Source of the DNA: Sphaerochaetaceae bacterium
GTDB taxonomy: Bacteria > Spirochaetota > Spirochaetia > Sphaerochaetales > Sphaerochaetaceae
DNA length: 10,467 nt
NCBI GenBank assembly: GCA_023231265.1
Contig: JALNVT010000070.1
Coordinates: forward strand, 1-10,467
Direction: 5' to 3'
The notes under the pieces are model-generated. The model saw nothing but the letters and a program-made list of their open reading frames with translations. It ran no database searches and had not been told where the DNA came from. Below are positions 1 through 6,534 of this stretch, one piece after another. Each line of letters starts with the position of its first letter. The stretch's first letter is position 1. The position numbers and the translations under genes are program-made.

Positions 1-545
1 ATTATGGACCAGGCGAAGCTAAAAATGCAGGAATTGGATATATAACAGAAGATAGAAAAGAAGAAGGATTGATGCTTGAAAAGTCAATCAGCAATAACAT
101 TGGTATAACAAACTACGATTTGATAACATCAAATGGCTTTGTGATTGATAAAACTAAAGAAATAAGTTTGTCTGAAAAAGCTATAAAAGAGTTATCAATC
201 AGATGCACAGGGATAAATCATCTTGCACAGAATTTATCAGGTGGAAATCAACAGAAAGTTGTATTTGCAAAATGGTTATATACAGACCCTAAAGTTTTGA
301 TTTTGGACGAACCAACACGTGGTGTTGATGTTGGTGCAAAACAAGAAATATATTCATTAATTACAAAGCTAGTAAAGCAAGGGGCAGCTATAATAATGGT
401 TTCTTCAGACCTACCAGAAGTATTGGGAATGAGTGACAGAATAATGGTGATTCATGAAGGTACAGTAGGTGGGATTATAAACAAAGATGTTGCAACCCAA
501 GAAAATATTATGACATTGGCTACCGGAGGAACAATCAATGAATAA
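1..545 (+). CDS. rbsA: Ribose/sugar ABC importer ATPase RbsA, C-terminal part (gene enters from upstream)
   Basis: This is the last ~181 codons of a duplicated sugar-importer ATPase; the reading frame is open from base 3 (codons YGPGEAKNAGIGYITEDRK) and the start lies outside the window. RbsA sits on the cytoplasmic face and hydrolyses ATP to drive sugar through RbsC. The visible part is most of the second nucleotide-binding domain. It has the GIGYITEDRKEEGL segment typical of RbsA/MglA/XylG domain 2, the ABC signature LSGGNQQKV (234-260), the Walker B stretch VLILDEP (294-314) followed by TRGVDVGAK, and a VSSDLPEVLGMSDR segment. In that segment an acidic residue stands where the H-loop histidine of other ABC ATPases is found, which is normal for RbsA domain 2. 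The stop overlaps the start of rbsC by 8 bp, indicating translational coupling. RbsA is chosen over MglA or XylG because of the downstream rbsC, rbsB and rbsK. Confidence 0.95.
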   Translation, partial: YGPGEAKNAGIGYITEDRKEEGLMLEKSISNNIGITNYDLITSNGFVIDKTKEISLSEKAIKELSIRCTGINHLAQNLSGGNQQKVVFAKWLYTDPKVLILDEPTRGVDVGAKQEIYSLITKLVKQGAAIIMVSSDLPEVLGMSDRIMVIHEGTVGGIINKDVATQENIMTLATGGTINE

Positions 546-1476
546 GTTAACAAATAAATCAAATATGCTTCAAGAATACGGATCACAAATTGCTCTGGTG
601 TTGTTGTTATTATTACTGAGTATCATAAGTCCCGAATTTAGGACTGTGAACAATCTATTATCGCTTTTAAGACAATCATCAGTAAATGGATTGATAGCAT
701 TTGGAATGACAGTTGTAATTCTAACTGGAGGAATTGATCTTTCTGTTGGATCTACTTTGGCACTGACAGCATTGTTAGGTGCTGGTATGTTGAAGGGCGG
801 AGTTCCTGCTCCTATTGCTATATTACTTGTTTTGATAATTGGTATTGCACTTGGAGTTCTCAATGGTGTTATGGTTGTGAACGGAAAAATTCAACCTTTC
901 ATTGCTACATTGGTCTCAATGACAGCCTTCAGAGGAATAGCAATGATCTTCAGTGATGGTCGTCCAATATCTCGTTTGGGTGATAGTTCATTATTGGCCT
1001 TCTTAGGTCAAGGAAAATTTTTAGGAATTCCAGTTCCTGTTTGGATCATGATAATCTTATTCTTTATATTCAGATTCTTTCTGCAGAATACAGTAATAGG
1101 ACGAGATACATATGCAACAGGAAGTAATGATAAAGCAGCTGCTTTAGCTGGTATCAGCATTGCAAAGGTAAAATATCTTGTTTATGCAGTATCAGGATTC
1201 ACTGCAGCTTTTGCTGGTTTGATTTTGGTCTCTCGTTTGGGATCTGCTCAACCAACACTTGGTTCTGGTTATGAATTGGATGCAATCGCAGCTGTAGCTG
1301 TCGGTGGCACAAGTATGAATGGCGGAAGAGGTAAAATACTCGGTACTCTCACTGGTGTTATTATAATTGCCGCATTGAACAATGGTATGAATATTATTGG
1401 AATCTCTTCTTATTACCAACAGGTTGTAAAAGCTATCGTAATACTTCTTGCAGTATTATCTGATAGACATAGATAA
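538..1476 (+). CDS. rbsC: Ribose ABC importer permease RbsC
   Basis: RbsC is the inner-membrane channel subunit of the ribose importer, working as a dimer with RbsA and receiving sugar from RbsB. The 312-residue protein is close to the E. coli length (321). It is strongly hydrophobic, with about eight to ten membrane spans starting near residue 17. Family marks are GGIDLSVGS at residues 64-72, the FIATLVSMTAFRG segment at 121-133, and the cytoplasmic coupling loop VGGTSMNGGRG at 255-265, followed by a last hydrophobic block ending in AVLSDRHR. The ATG lies inside the end of rbsA, and its ribosome binding site GGAGGA (525-530) is 7 bases upstream, within rbsA codons. rbsB starts 30 bp downstream. 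BPD_transp_2-type permeases for other pentoses or galactose look alike, so specificity is taken from RbsB and RbsK. Confidence 0.95.
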   Translation: MNKLTNKSNMLQEYGSQIALVLLLLLLSIISPEFRTVNNLLSLLRQSSVNGLIAFGMTVVILTGGIDLSVGSTLALTALLGAGMLKGGVPAPIAILLVLIIGIALGVLNGVMVVNGKIQPFIATLVSMTAFRGIAMIFSDGRPISRLGDSSLLAFLGQGKFLGIPVPVWIMIILFFIFRFFLQNTVIGRDTYATGSNDKAAALAGISIAKVKYLVYAVSGFTAAFAGLILVSRLGSAQPTLGSGYELDAIAAVAVGGTSMNGGRGKILGTLTGVIIIAALNNGMNIIGISSYYQQVVKAIVILLAVLSDRHR

Positions 1477-1506
1477 GTAAAAATTTAAACTTAAGGAGTT
1501 TTAAAT

Positions 1507-2406
1507 ATGAAAAAATTAACAGTGATGTTATTAGTTGCATTGTGTTCCATCTCAATGGCATTTGCAGGTGGTACAAAAGAAGAAACAAAAAGTGACAGTT
1601 CAAAATTAATTGGACTATCAATTTCAACACTCAACAATCCGTTCTTTGTAACAGTTGTTGATGGAGCAAAAGCTGACGCCGAATCAGAGGGGTATGATTT
1701 GACTGTAGTTGATGCTGGAGATGATGTAGTAAAACAGATCAATGATATTGATGACTTGGTATCTAAAGGTGCTAAAGTTATAATCATCAATCCTGTTGAT
1801 TCTGATGCTGTAGCTCCTGCTGTTAAATCAGCTAAGGCTGCTGGTGTAAAAATCATTTCTGTAGACCGTGCTGTAAATGGTGAATCCGTAAGTTGTTCCA
1901 TCGCATCAGATAATGTAATGGGTGCAAAACTTGCTGCTGATTATATGGTAAGTATGATTGGTGAGGGTGCAGAAGTTGCAGAACTTCAAGGTGTTTTAGG
2001 AGCTTCCGCTACAATTGATAGAGGAGAAGGTTTCCACCAGGTAGCAGATACCAAATTGAATATTGTTGCAAGTCAAACAGCAAACTTCAACAGAGCAGAA
2101 GGTCTATCTGTAATGGAAAATATCTATCAAGCACATCCTGGTATCAAAGGTGTATTTGCCCACAATGATGAAATGGCATTGGGTGCTGTACAAGCTTTAG
2201 CTGGTGTAGCTGATGATGTAGTTATCATTGGATTTGATGCTACAGATGATGCAAGAGATGCAGTAGCAAATGGAAAATTAGCTGCAACAGTAGCTCAACA
2301 ACCACAGTTGATGGGTGAAAGAGCAGTTCAAACAGCTGTTAAGCTATTAAACGGTGAGACTGTTCCTCAGAGTCTTCCTGTTGACGTAACTCTTGTTACA
2401 GAATAA
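1507..2406 (+). CDS. rbsB: Periplasmic D-ribose-binding protein RbsB
   Basis: RbsB captures ribose outside the inner membrane and delivers it to RbsAC. The 299-residue product has an export signal (MKK, a hydrophobic stretch, then SMAFA) with likely signal peptidase I cleavage after Ala20. The mature part aligns by eye with E. coli RbsB along its length. The residues that contact ribose in the E. coli structure are present: N44, F46 and F47 in TLNNPFF, D120 and R121 in SVDRA, R172 in TIDRGEGF, F194 in TANFNR, N220 in HNDEMALGA, D244 in IGFDAT and Q264 in TVAQQP. This makes ribose the best substrate call, although allose and related pentoses cannot be excluded. A Cys at position 13 has Leu before it, so it is not a standard lipobox. 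AAGGAG at 1493-1498 is 8 bases before the ATG. A strong hairpin follows the stop. Confidence 0.96.
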   Translation: MKKLTVMLLVALCSISMAFAGGTKEETKSDSSKLIGLSISTLNNPFFVTVVDGAKADAESEGYDLTVVDAGDDVVKQINDIDDLVSKGAKVIIINPVDSDAVAPAVKSAKAAGVKIISVDRAVNGESVSCSIASDNVMGAKLAADYMVSMIGEGAEVAELQGVLGASATIDRGEGFHQVADTKLNIVASQTANFNRAEGLSVMENIYQAHPGIKGVFAHNDEMALGAVQALAGVADDVVIIGFDATDDARDAVANGKLAATVAQQPQLMGERAVQTAVKLLNGETVPQSLPVDVTLVTE

Positions 2407-2417
2407 ATTTTAAAAAT

Positions 2418-2452
2418 TAATGGTAAAAACCTGATATGGGTTTTTACCATTA
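2418..2452 (+). terminator. 14-bp perfect hairpin between rbsB and rbsK (attenuating terminator or mRNA 3' stabiliser)
   Basis: Bases 2418-2431 (TAATGGTAAAAACC) are exactly complementary to 2439-2452, with a 7-base loop. The hairpin begins 11 bases after the rbsB stop. No run of T follows it (TATAATCATT), so full rho-independent termination is doubtful. The position suits partial termination or 3'-end protection of binding-protein mRNA, giving more RbsB than RbsK. The structure is seen directly; the role is inferred. Confidence 0.65.
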
Positions 2453-2477
2453 TAATCATTTAAGGAGCATTTGATTA

Positions 2478-3383
2478 ATGAAGATATTAAATTTTGGATC
2501 ACTTAACATTGATTACGTTTATCAAGTTGAACACTTTGTTCAAGCTGGAGAGACAATAAGTTCAACAAGACGAGAGACCTTCCCAGGGGGAAAAGGTTTG
2601 AATCAATCTGTTGCATTATCCAGAAGTGGCAGTGAGGTTTATCACGCAGGTGGTATCGGTAAATACGATGGACAATTTCTTAAAGAGCTATTGAGAGATA
2701 GCAATGTAAATACAGATTTTGTTCAAGAGATGGACTGTCCTACCGGTCATGCAATAATCCAAGTCAATTCAAAAGGTAATAACTGCATTCTTTTGTTTGG
2801 CGGTGCAAACGTTCAACTGGACAAATTATATATTGATGAGGTGTTCAAAAATTTTGATGAAGGTGATTATTTGGTTTTGCAAAACGAAGTAAACAATCTT
2901 GATTATATTGTGAAAAGTGCTCATAAAAAAAAGATGGTTATTTTCTTAAATCCATCCCCATTTAATTCTGTGATTACAGATTTGAATTTGGATATGGTGG
3001 ATTGTTTCTTACTCAATGAAATTGAAGCTCAGTCTATGTGTGGTATTGAAACTGATGATATTGATAAATTGATAGAAGAGATGAAGAGAAAATTCCCAAA
3101 AGCTAAATTTGTACTTACTCTTGGAAAAGATGGTGTCTGCTATTTTGATGATAAGAATATGTACAGACATGGCATATATGATGTTGAGGTTGTTGATACA
3201 ACTGCAGCAGGAGATACTTTCAGTGGATACTTCATAAGCAGTATTTCAAAGAACCTTTGTGTGGAAGAGTCTTTGAAAATTGCTTCAATAGCTTCCTCTA
3301 TGGCAGTATCAAAGAGTGGTGCTGCTGTTTCAATTCCATTACTAAAAGAAGTTGAAAACAGCAATTTAAGACTTATTAAATAA
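2478..3383 (+). CDS. rbsK: Ribokinase (PfkB family)
   Basis: The predicted reaction is ATP-dependent phosphorylation of imported D-ribose to ribose 5-phosphate in the cytoplasm, feeding the pentose phosphate pathway and nucleotide synthesis. The 301-residue length fits ribokinase (E. coli 309). The substrate-side start is GSLNIDYVYQV (D12), followed by the first PfkB signature GGKGLNQSVALSRSG (37-51). Next come LNPSPFN (157-163), NEIEA (180-184), LTLGKDGV (213-220) and the second signature DTTAAGDTFSGYF from residue 240, with catalytic base D246. Ala before AGD and the late KSGAAVSIP stretch are as in ribokinases rather than fructokinases. AAGGAG at 2462-2467 lies 10 bases before the ATG. Its place after rbsACB supports ribose, while deoxyribokinase is a less likely alternative. 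A terminator follows 41 bp after the stop. Confidence 0.93.
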   Translation: MKILNFGSLNIDYVYQVEHFVQAGETISSTRRETFPGGKGLNQSVALSRSGSEVYHAGGIGKYDGQFLKELLRDSNVNTDFVQEMDCPTGHAIIQVNSKGNNCILLFGGANVQLDKLYIDEVFKNFDEGDYLVLQNEVNNLDYIVKSAHKKKMVIFLNPSPFNSVITDLNLDMVDCFLLNEIEAQSMCGIETDDIDKLIEEMKRKFPKAKFVLTLGKDGVCYFDDKNMYRHGIYDVEVVDTTAAGDTFSGYFISSISKNLCVEESLKIASIASSMAVSKSGAAVSIPLLKEVENSNLRLIK

Positions 3384-3423
3384 TAAAAACACCTGAAATA
3401 GTATAGATAATGTTCATAAAAAT

Positions 3424-3466
3424 GGTTTGAGTGAGACTTAAAAAAAGTCAAACTTGAACCTTTTTT
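3424..3466 (+). terminator. Rho-independent terminator of the rbs operon
   Basis: The left arm 3424-3439 (GGTTTGAGTGAGACTT) pairs with 3445-3460 around a loop of five A. It forms 9 bp, a 2x2 internal loop and 5 more bp, and is followed by TTTTTT (3461-3466). Two of the pairs are G-U pairs that form only in the + strand RNA, which fixes the direction. It lies 41 bp after the rbsK stop. Confidence 0.85.
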
Positions 3467-3526
3467 CATATTATACTTAATATATATATAGTAAAAATAA
3501 GTGTTTAATTATATTTAATAGCATTA

Positions 3527-3540
3527 ATTTATGCATAAAT
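3527..3540. promoter_or_regulatory. 14-bp perfect palindrome upstream of the permease promoter (possible operator)
   Basis: ATTTATGCATAAAT reads identically on both strands. It lies about 50 bp upstream of the extended -10 element in otherwise very AT-rich, gene-free DNA (3467-3713). It could be a binding site for an unknown regulator, but short AT-rich palindromes also arise by chance. Confidence 0.3.
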
Positions 3541-3590
3541 AATTTTACTTAAATTATTTTGCGTTTTTTATTTTTAGAATTTCCATACTC

Positions 3591-3599
3591 TGTTATACT
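3591..3599 (+). promoter_or_regulatory. Extended -10 promoter for the permease gene
   Basis: TGTTATACT is a TGn extended -10 element with hexamer TATACT (3594-3599). A good -35 is lacking (TTTTTA at 3571-3576, 17 bp upstream), as is usual for extended -10 promoters. Transcription would start near 3606, leaving a leader of about 108 bases before the ATG at 3714. No other convincing feature was seen in 3467-3713. Confidence 0.5.
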
Positions 3600-3703
3600 C
3601 TAAGCGTGAAAAGGTAAATCGTTATATTGTAATAATAAAAGCAGTTTGTACTGAAATATTTTGTATGCATATTGTATCAATGTAATGAATCTATTTACTT
3701 ATT

Positions 3704-3709
3704 AAGGAG
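3704..3709 (+). promoter_or_regulatory. Ribosome binding site that fixes the permease start
   Basis: AAGGAG lies 4 bases upstream of the ATG at 3714. The frame is open further upstream to a TTG at 3672, but that start has no ribosome binding site and would add 14 residues that do not look like the family. The spacing is a little short compared with the 6-10 bases of most neighbours. Confidence 0.75.
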
Positions 3710-3713
3710 AATT

Positions 3714-5513
3714 ATGAATCTCAAACGAGAAGTTACTTTTACTGGTGTTTTTTCATTAGCCGTCGGAGCTATGATCAGCTCTGGATTATTTATATTGCCA
3801 TCTCTTGCTTACGCAAGAAGTGGACCATCTGCTATAATCAGTTATTTATTAGCTGGTGTTATGGCTATGATTGGGTCTTTTGCTATAATTGAGCTTGCAA
3901 CTGCAATGCCAAAGGCTGGAGGGGACTATTATTTCATAAATAGATCTCTTGGACCACTGCTAGGTACATTTTCAGGTATATTGGGATGGCTGGCACTGTC
4001 ACTGAAGAGCTCACTTGCTATCTACGGTCTTGCAGAAGTTATATATATGTTGACTGGATTCAATCTTGTTGCAATTTCTTTTGCATGTGTGCTGTTTTTT
4101 GTTCTTTTGAATCTGCATGGCGTAAAAGAAGCAGCAACTCTTCAGAATGTTCTTGTTGTTGGATTGCTCACTCTTTTAATTATATTTGTTGTTGCATGTA
4201 TTCCTGGAGCAAAGAGAGTTAATTATACTCCATTCTTTTTGGATGGAATCAGTGGCACATTTATGACAGCTGGATTCGTATTTATCTCATTTGGTGGTCT
4301 TTTAAAAGTTGCCAATCTAGCTGAGGAGATACAGAATCCAAAAAGAAATATTCCACTTGGAATGATCAGTTCCATTGTTGTGGTTACAATTCTTTATGTC
4401 CTTGTTTTGATAGGACTTACAGGAACATTGAGTCCTGAACAGTTTGTTAATTCTGTGACTCCTGTTGCTGATGCAGCTGGTATGAAACTTGGTAATGTTG
4501 GATATATATTGATGACTGTAGCATCATCATTTGCGTTTGTAACAACAGCAAATGCTGGAATACTTGCTTCATCAAGATATCCTTTCTCTCTATCAAGAGA
4601 TGGACTTCTCCCAAATGTATTTGCAAAAGTCAATAAAAGAGGAATGCCTTTTGTTGCAATCATAATTACAGGGTGTATAATCTTCATCTCGCTTCTATTC
4701 CAACTGGATTCCCTTGTTAAAGTTGCATCTTCTGTAATATTGATATCTTACATTTTGACAAATCTATCAGTACTCGTTCTTAGAGAGAGTAAGATGAAGA
4801 GCTACAAGCCTACATTCAAAGCTCCTCTTTATCCTTTCTTGCAGATACTATGTATAGTTATATTTGTAATTTTGATCATGAACATGGGAACAAAAGTTGT
4901 TCAGATGACATTTGCAATTATAATTGCATGTGTATTCCTCTTTATCTTCTATGGTAATAAAAATTCAAACGGAGAATCAGCACTGCTGCACCTATTGAAG
5001 AGACTTGCAGATGAAAGATTGACTGATGATCTTCTGGAAAGTGAGATGGAGGAAATCGTGAATCAGAGAGATGGTCTTTATGATGAGTTTGGTGAGATAT
5101 TGAAAAATGCCAAAACATTCGAAATGAGTGGAAAATGTGACTTTGAAGAGATGCTGGATGCAGTTCTTTCGGTTAAAGAAAATCGTTTCACTTTGGATAA
5201 GGATTATGCAATAGAGGAGTTCTTACGAAGGGAAGAGGAAGCAAGCACTGTATTGAGTGATTTTGTTGCAATCCCTCATGTAATCAGTGATAAAGTTGAT
5301 GGACTAAAATTGATTGTTGTGAGAAACAAAGATGGTGTTGAATTCTCTCGTCAGGATAAGAGTGTCAAAGCTATATTCTGTCTTATTGGACGCTTTGATG
5401 AAAGAGACAAACATCTTATGGCTCTCTCTATGATTGCAAGAAAAGCTAGAGATCCTCAATTCTATGATGAATGGATGGAGGAACCTCTGAAAGATATTTT
5501 AAAGAATTGGTAA
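3714..5513 (+). CDS. APC-family amino-acid permease fused to a C-terminal PTS EIIA-like domain
   Basis: The 599-residue protein has two parts. Residues ~1-415 are an APC-superfamily transporter with about twelve membrane spans. Marks include the first-helix motif GAMISSGLFILPS (residues 18-30), GSFAIIELATAMPKAGGDYYF (~53-73) and AEEIQNPKRNIPLG (~203-216). It should import or exchange amino acids or amines; the exact substrate cannot be read. After a charged, helical linker (~420-475), residues ~480-599 resemble a PTS EIIA domain of the fructose/PtsN type. They contain EEASTVLSDFVAIPHVISDKV with the candidate phospho-histidine at H522 (codon 5277-5279), then IFCLIGR and a DERDKHLMALSMIAR segment with H567. 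This suggests control of transport by PTS phosphorylation or by EIIA-type contacts. The gene stands alone between its own promoter and a bidirectional hairpin. The transporter call is firm; the EIIA call rests on motif pattern and is less certain. Confidence 0.88.
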   Translation: MNLKREVTFTGVFSLAVGAMISSGLFILPSLAYARSGPSAIISYLLAGVMAMIGSFAIIELATAMPKAGGDYYFINRSLGPLLGTFSGILGWLALSLKSSLAIYGLAEVIYMLTGFNLVAISFACVLFFVLLNLHGVKEAATLQNVLVVGLLTLLIIFVVACIPGAKRVNYTPFFLDGISGTFMTAGFVFISFGGLLKVANLAEEIQNPKRNIPLGMISSIVVVTILYVLVLIGLTGTLSPEQFVNSVTPVADAAGMKLGNVGYILMTVASSFAFVTTANAGILASSRYPFSLSRDGLLPNVFAKVNKRGMPFVAIIITGCIIFISLLFQLDSLVKVASSVILISYILTNLSVLVLRESKMKSYKPTFKAPLYPFLQILCIVIFVILIMNMGTKVVQMTFAIIIACVFLFIFYGNKNSNGESALLHLLKRLADERLTDDLLESEMEEIVNQRDGLYDEFGEILKNAKTFEMSGKCDFEEMLDAVLSVKENRFTLDKDYAIEEFLRREEEASTVLSDFVAIPHVISDKVDGLKLIVVRNKDGVEFSRQDKSVKAIFCLIGRFDERDKHLMALSMIARKARDPQFYDEWMEEPLKDILKNW

Positions 5514-5520
5514 AACAAAT

Positions 5521-5549
5521 GCTCCTATCGGAAAACTTCCGATAGGAGC
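5521..5549. terminator. Bidirectional hairpin between convergent genes
   Basis: GCTCCTATCGGAA (5521-5533) is exactly complementary to 5537-5549 around a 3-base AAC loop, giving a G+C-richer 13-bp stem. It begins 7 bp after the permease stop and lies 32 bp beyond the phosphodiesterase stop on the other strand. Read on the - strand it is followed by ATTTGTTTT, a fair U-rich tail. On the + strand the tail is weak. It probably serves both operons. Confidence 0.8.
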
Positions 5550-5581
5550 AAACATCAAATATTTAAAAAAAAGGATAACTC

Positions 5582-6517
5582 CTAATCTTTATTAATATAG
5601 TTATAAGTCTCTACAAAATAGTCAGTAAATATTCCATCAGGTTTTATTTTTTTCATCACATCTAAATCTTTTGGATTATTTACTGTGTACAGGTAAACTT
5701 TCAAATCATTGTCATGACATTTTTTTATGAATTCGCCTGAGACTGTATTTGCCCACAAATTCAATGAGAAAGCATTCATCTTCTTTGCTTCCTCTATCAA
5801 ATCATCAGTGTAATAACCACCTTCAAGACATTTTGTGACCTCATCTATTATTATCTTTCTGATATGAGTGTCCTCTATCTCTCTGTTGTAGTATTCAATG
5901 CACTCTTCAAGATTTGAAGTCTTTGGAATCATGTAATCCTCTTCTCCATATGCAAAAATATGAGAGAACAGTTTCTTACCATCAGGTATCAATTTAAGTA
6001 ATTCCTTTCTTCTGATGGATCCATCTAGTAGAGCCACATCGATTTCAGGTATTACCTTTCTGAACTCTCTGAGTTCATCCCAATTGAAAGAGCTCACAAG
6101 AATATTTTCTTTATCAATCTTACCTTTATCTAGATAATTATTTTTAAATAGAACAGCTGAAGGGCGACCTGTTCCTTCTCCCTTCAATTCAAGATTTAAA
6201 GTTGGTCTGCTGTCCTTAGGATAGGAGGCAATTAAATCAAAAACTTCATAGAGTTCAGGTATCTTATCTTTACCATCTTCTATTTTTCCTGCCCAAAGCT
6301 GCTTTACCTCAGATAGGGTTTTATCTCTGATGAGTCCCTTTCCGTTTGATACCATGGTTAGATCTAGGTTATGAACAACAACCAGGGCATCATCTGCTGT
6401 AAGCTGAACATCCATTTCAAAAGCTTTAGCTCCGTCTTCCACAACTTTCTTATAAGCTCTGATTGTGTTCTGATTGTATTTAGGATAATGACATCCTCTA
6501 TGTCCAATAATCAACAT
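5582..6517 (-). CDS. ugpQ: Glycerophosphodiester phosphodiesterase, GDPD family (cytoplasmic)
   Basis: The enzyme family splits glycerophosphodiesters into sn-glycerol 3-phosphate and an alcohol. No signal peptide is visible, so it should act in the cytoplasm like UgpQ rather than exported GlpQ. Catalytic features are in place: H6-R7 in IGHRG, the metal-ligand pair E34 and D36 in FEMDVQL, H49 in VVVHN, the third acidic ligand E110 in LNLELKG, and the C-terminal strand with YTVNN and DGIFTDYF. At 311 residues it is about 60 longer than E. coli UgpQ, with the extra length around residues ~165-235. The usual PENT after HRG is NQNT here. AGGAG (6526-6530) is 8 bases before the ATG. It is the last gene of the TRAP operon, 17 bp after dctM, so its substrate may enter through that transporter. 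The family call is firm; the substrate is unknown and the gene symbol is by family and location only. Confidence 0.9.
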   Translation of the reverse strand: MLIIGHRGCHYPKYNQNTIRAYKKVVEDGAKAFEMDVQLTADDALVVVHNLDLTMVSNGKGLIRDKTLSEVKQLWAGKIEDGKDKIPELYEVFDLIASYPKDSRPTLNLELKGEGTGRPSAVLFKNNYLDKGKIDKENILVSSFNWDELREFRKVIPEIDVALLDGSIRRKELLKLIPDGKKLFSHIFAYGEEDYMIPKTSNLEECIEYYNREIEDTHIRKIIIDEVTKCLEGGYYTDDLIEEAKKMNAFSLNLWANTVSGEFIKKCHDNDLKVYLYTVNNPKDLDVMKKIKPDGIFTDYFVETYNYINKD

Positions 6518-6534
6518 ATTATTTTCTCCTTATT

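Noticed and set aside
1507..1566. RbsB as a lipoprotein through Cys13
   Set aside because: The residue before the Cys is Leu, whereas even relaxed spirochaete lipoboxes prefer a small residue there. A good signal peptidase I site (AFA before GG) follows. It cannot be fully excluded.
1491..1901. Antisense open frame of 136 codons opposite the start of rbsB
   Set aside because: It lies wholly opposite a well-supported gene, is low in complexity (Ser/Thr/Ala-rich) and resembles no family. It is a mirror of rbsB codon bias.
1..3383. Absence of rbsD (ribose mutarotase/pyranase) as a notable loss
   Set aside because: The operon's 5' part lies outside the window, so rbsD may be upstream. Nothing can be concluded.
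3140..3469. Antisense open frame of 109 codons opposite the end of rbsK and its terminator
   Set aside because: It runs through the rbsK terminator hairpin and opposite conserved PfkB motif codons. No promoter or ribosome binding site supports it.
3478..3491. TA dinucleotide run as a microsatellite or origin-like element
   Set aside because: It is only about a dozen bases long in generally AT-rich DNA, with no iterons or DnaA-box cluster nearby.
3672..3713. Longer permease start at TTG 3672, adding 14 residues
   Set aside because: There is no ribosome binding site before it, and the added residues are not hydrophobic or family-like. AAGGAG precedes the ATG at 3714, where the protein begins as expected for APC permeases.
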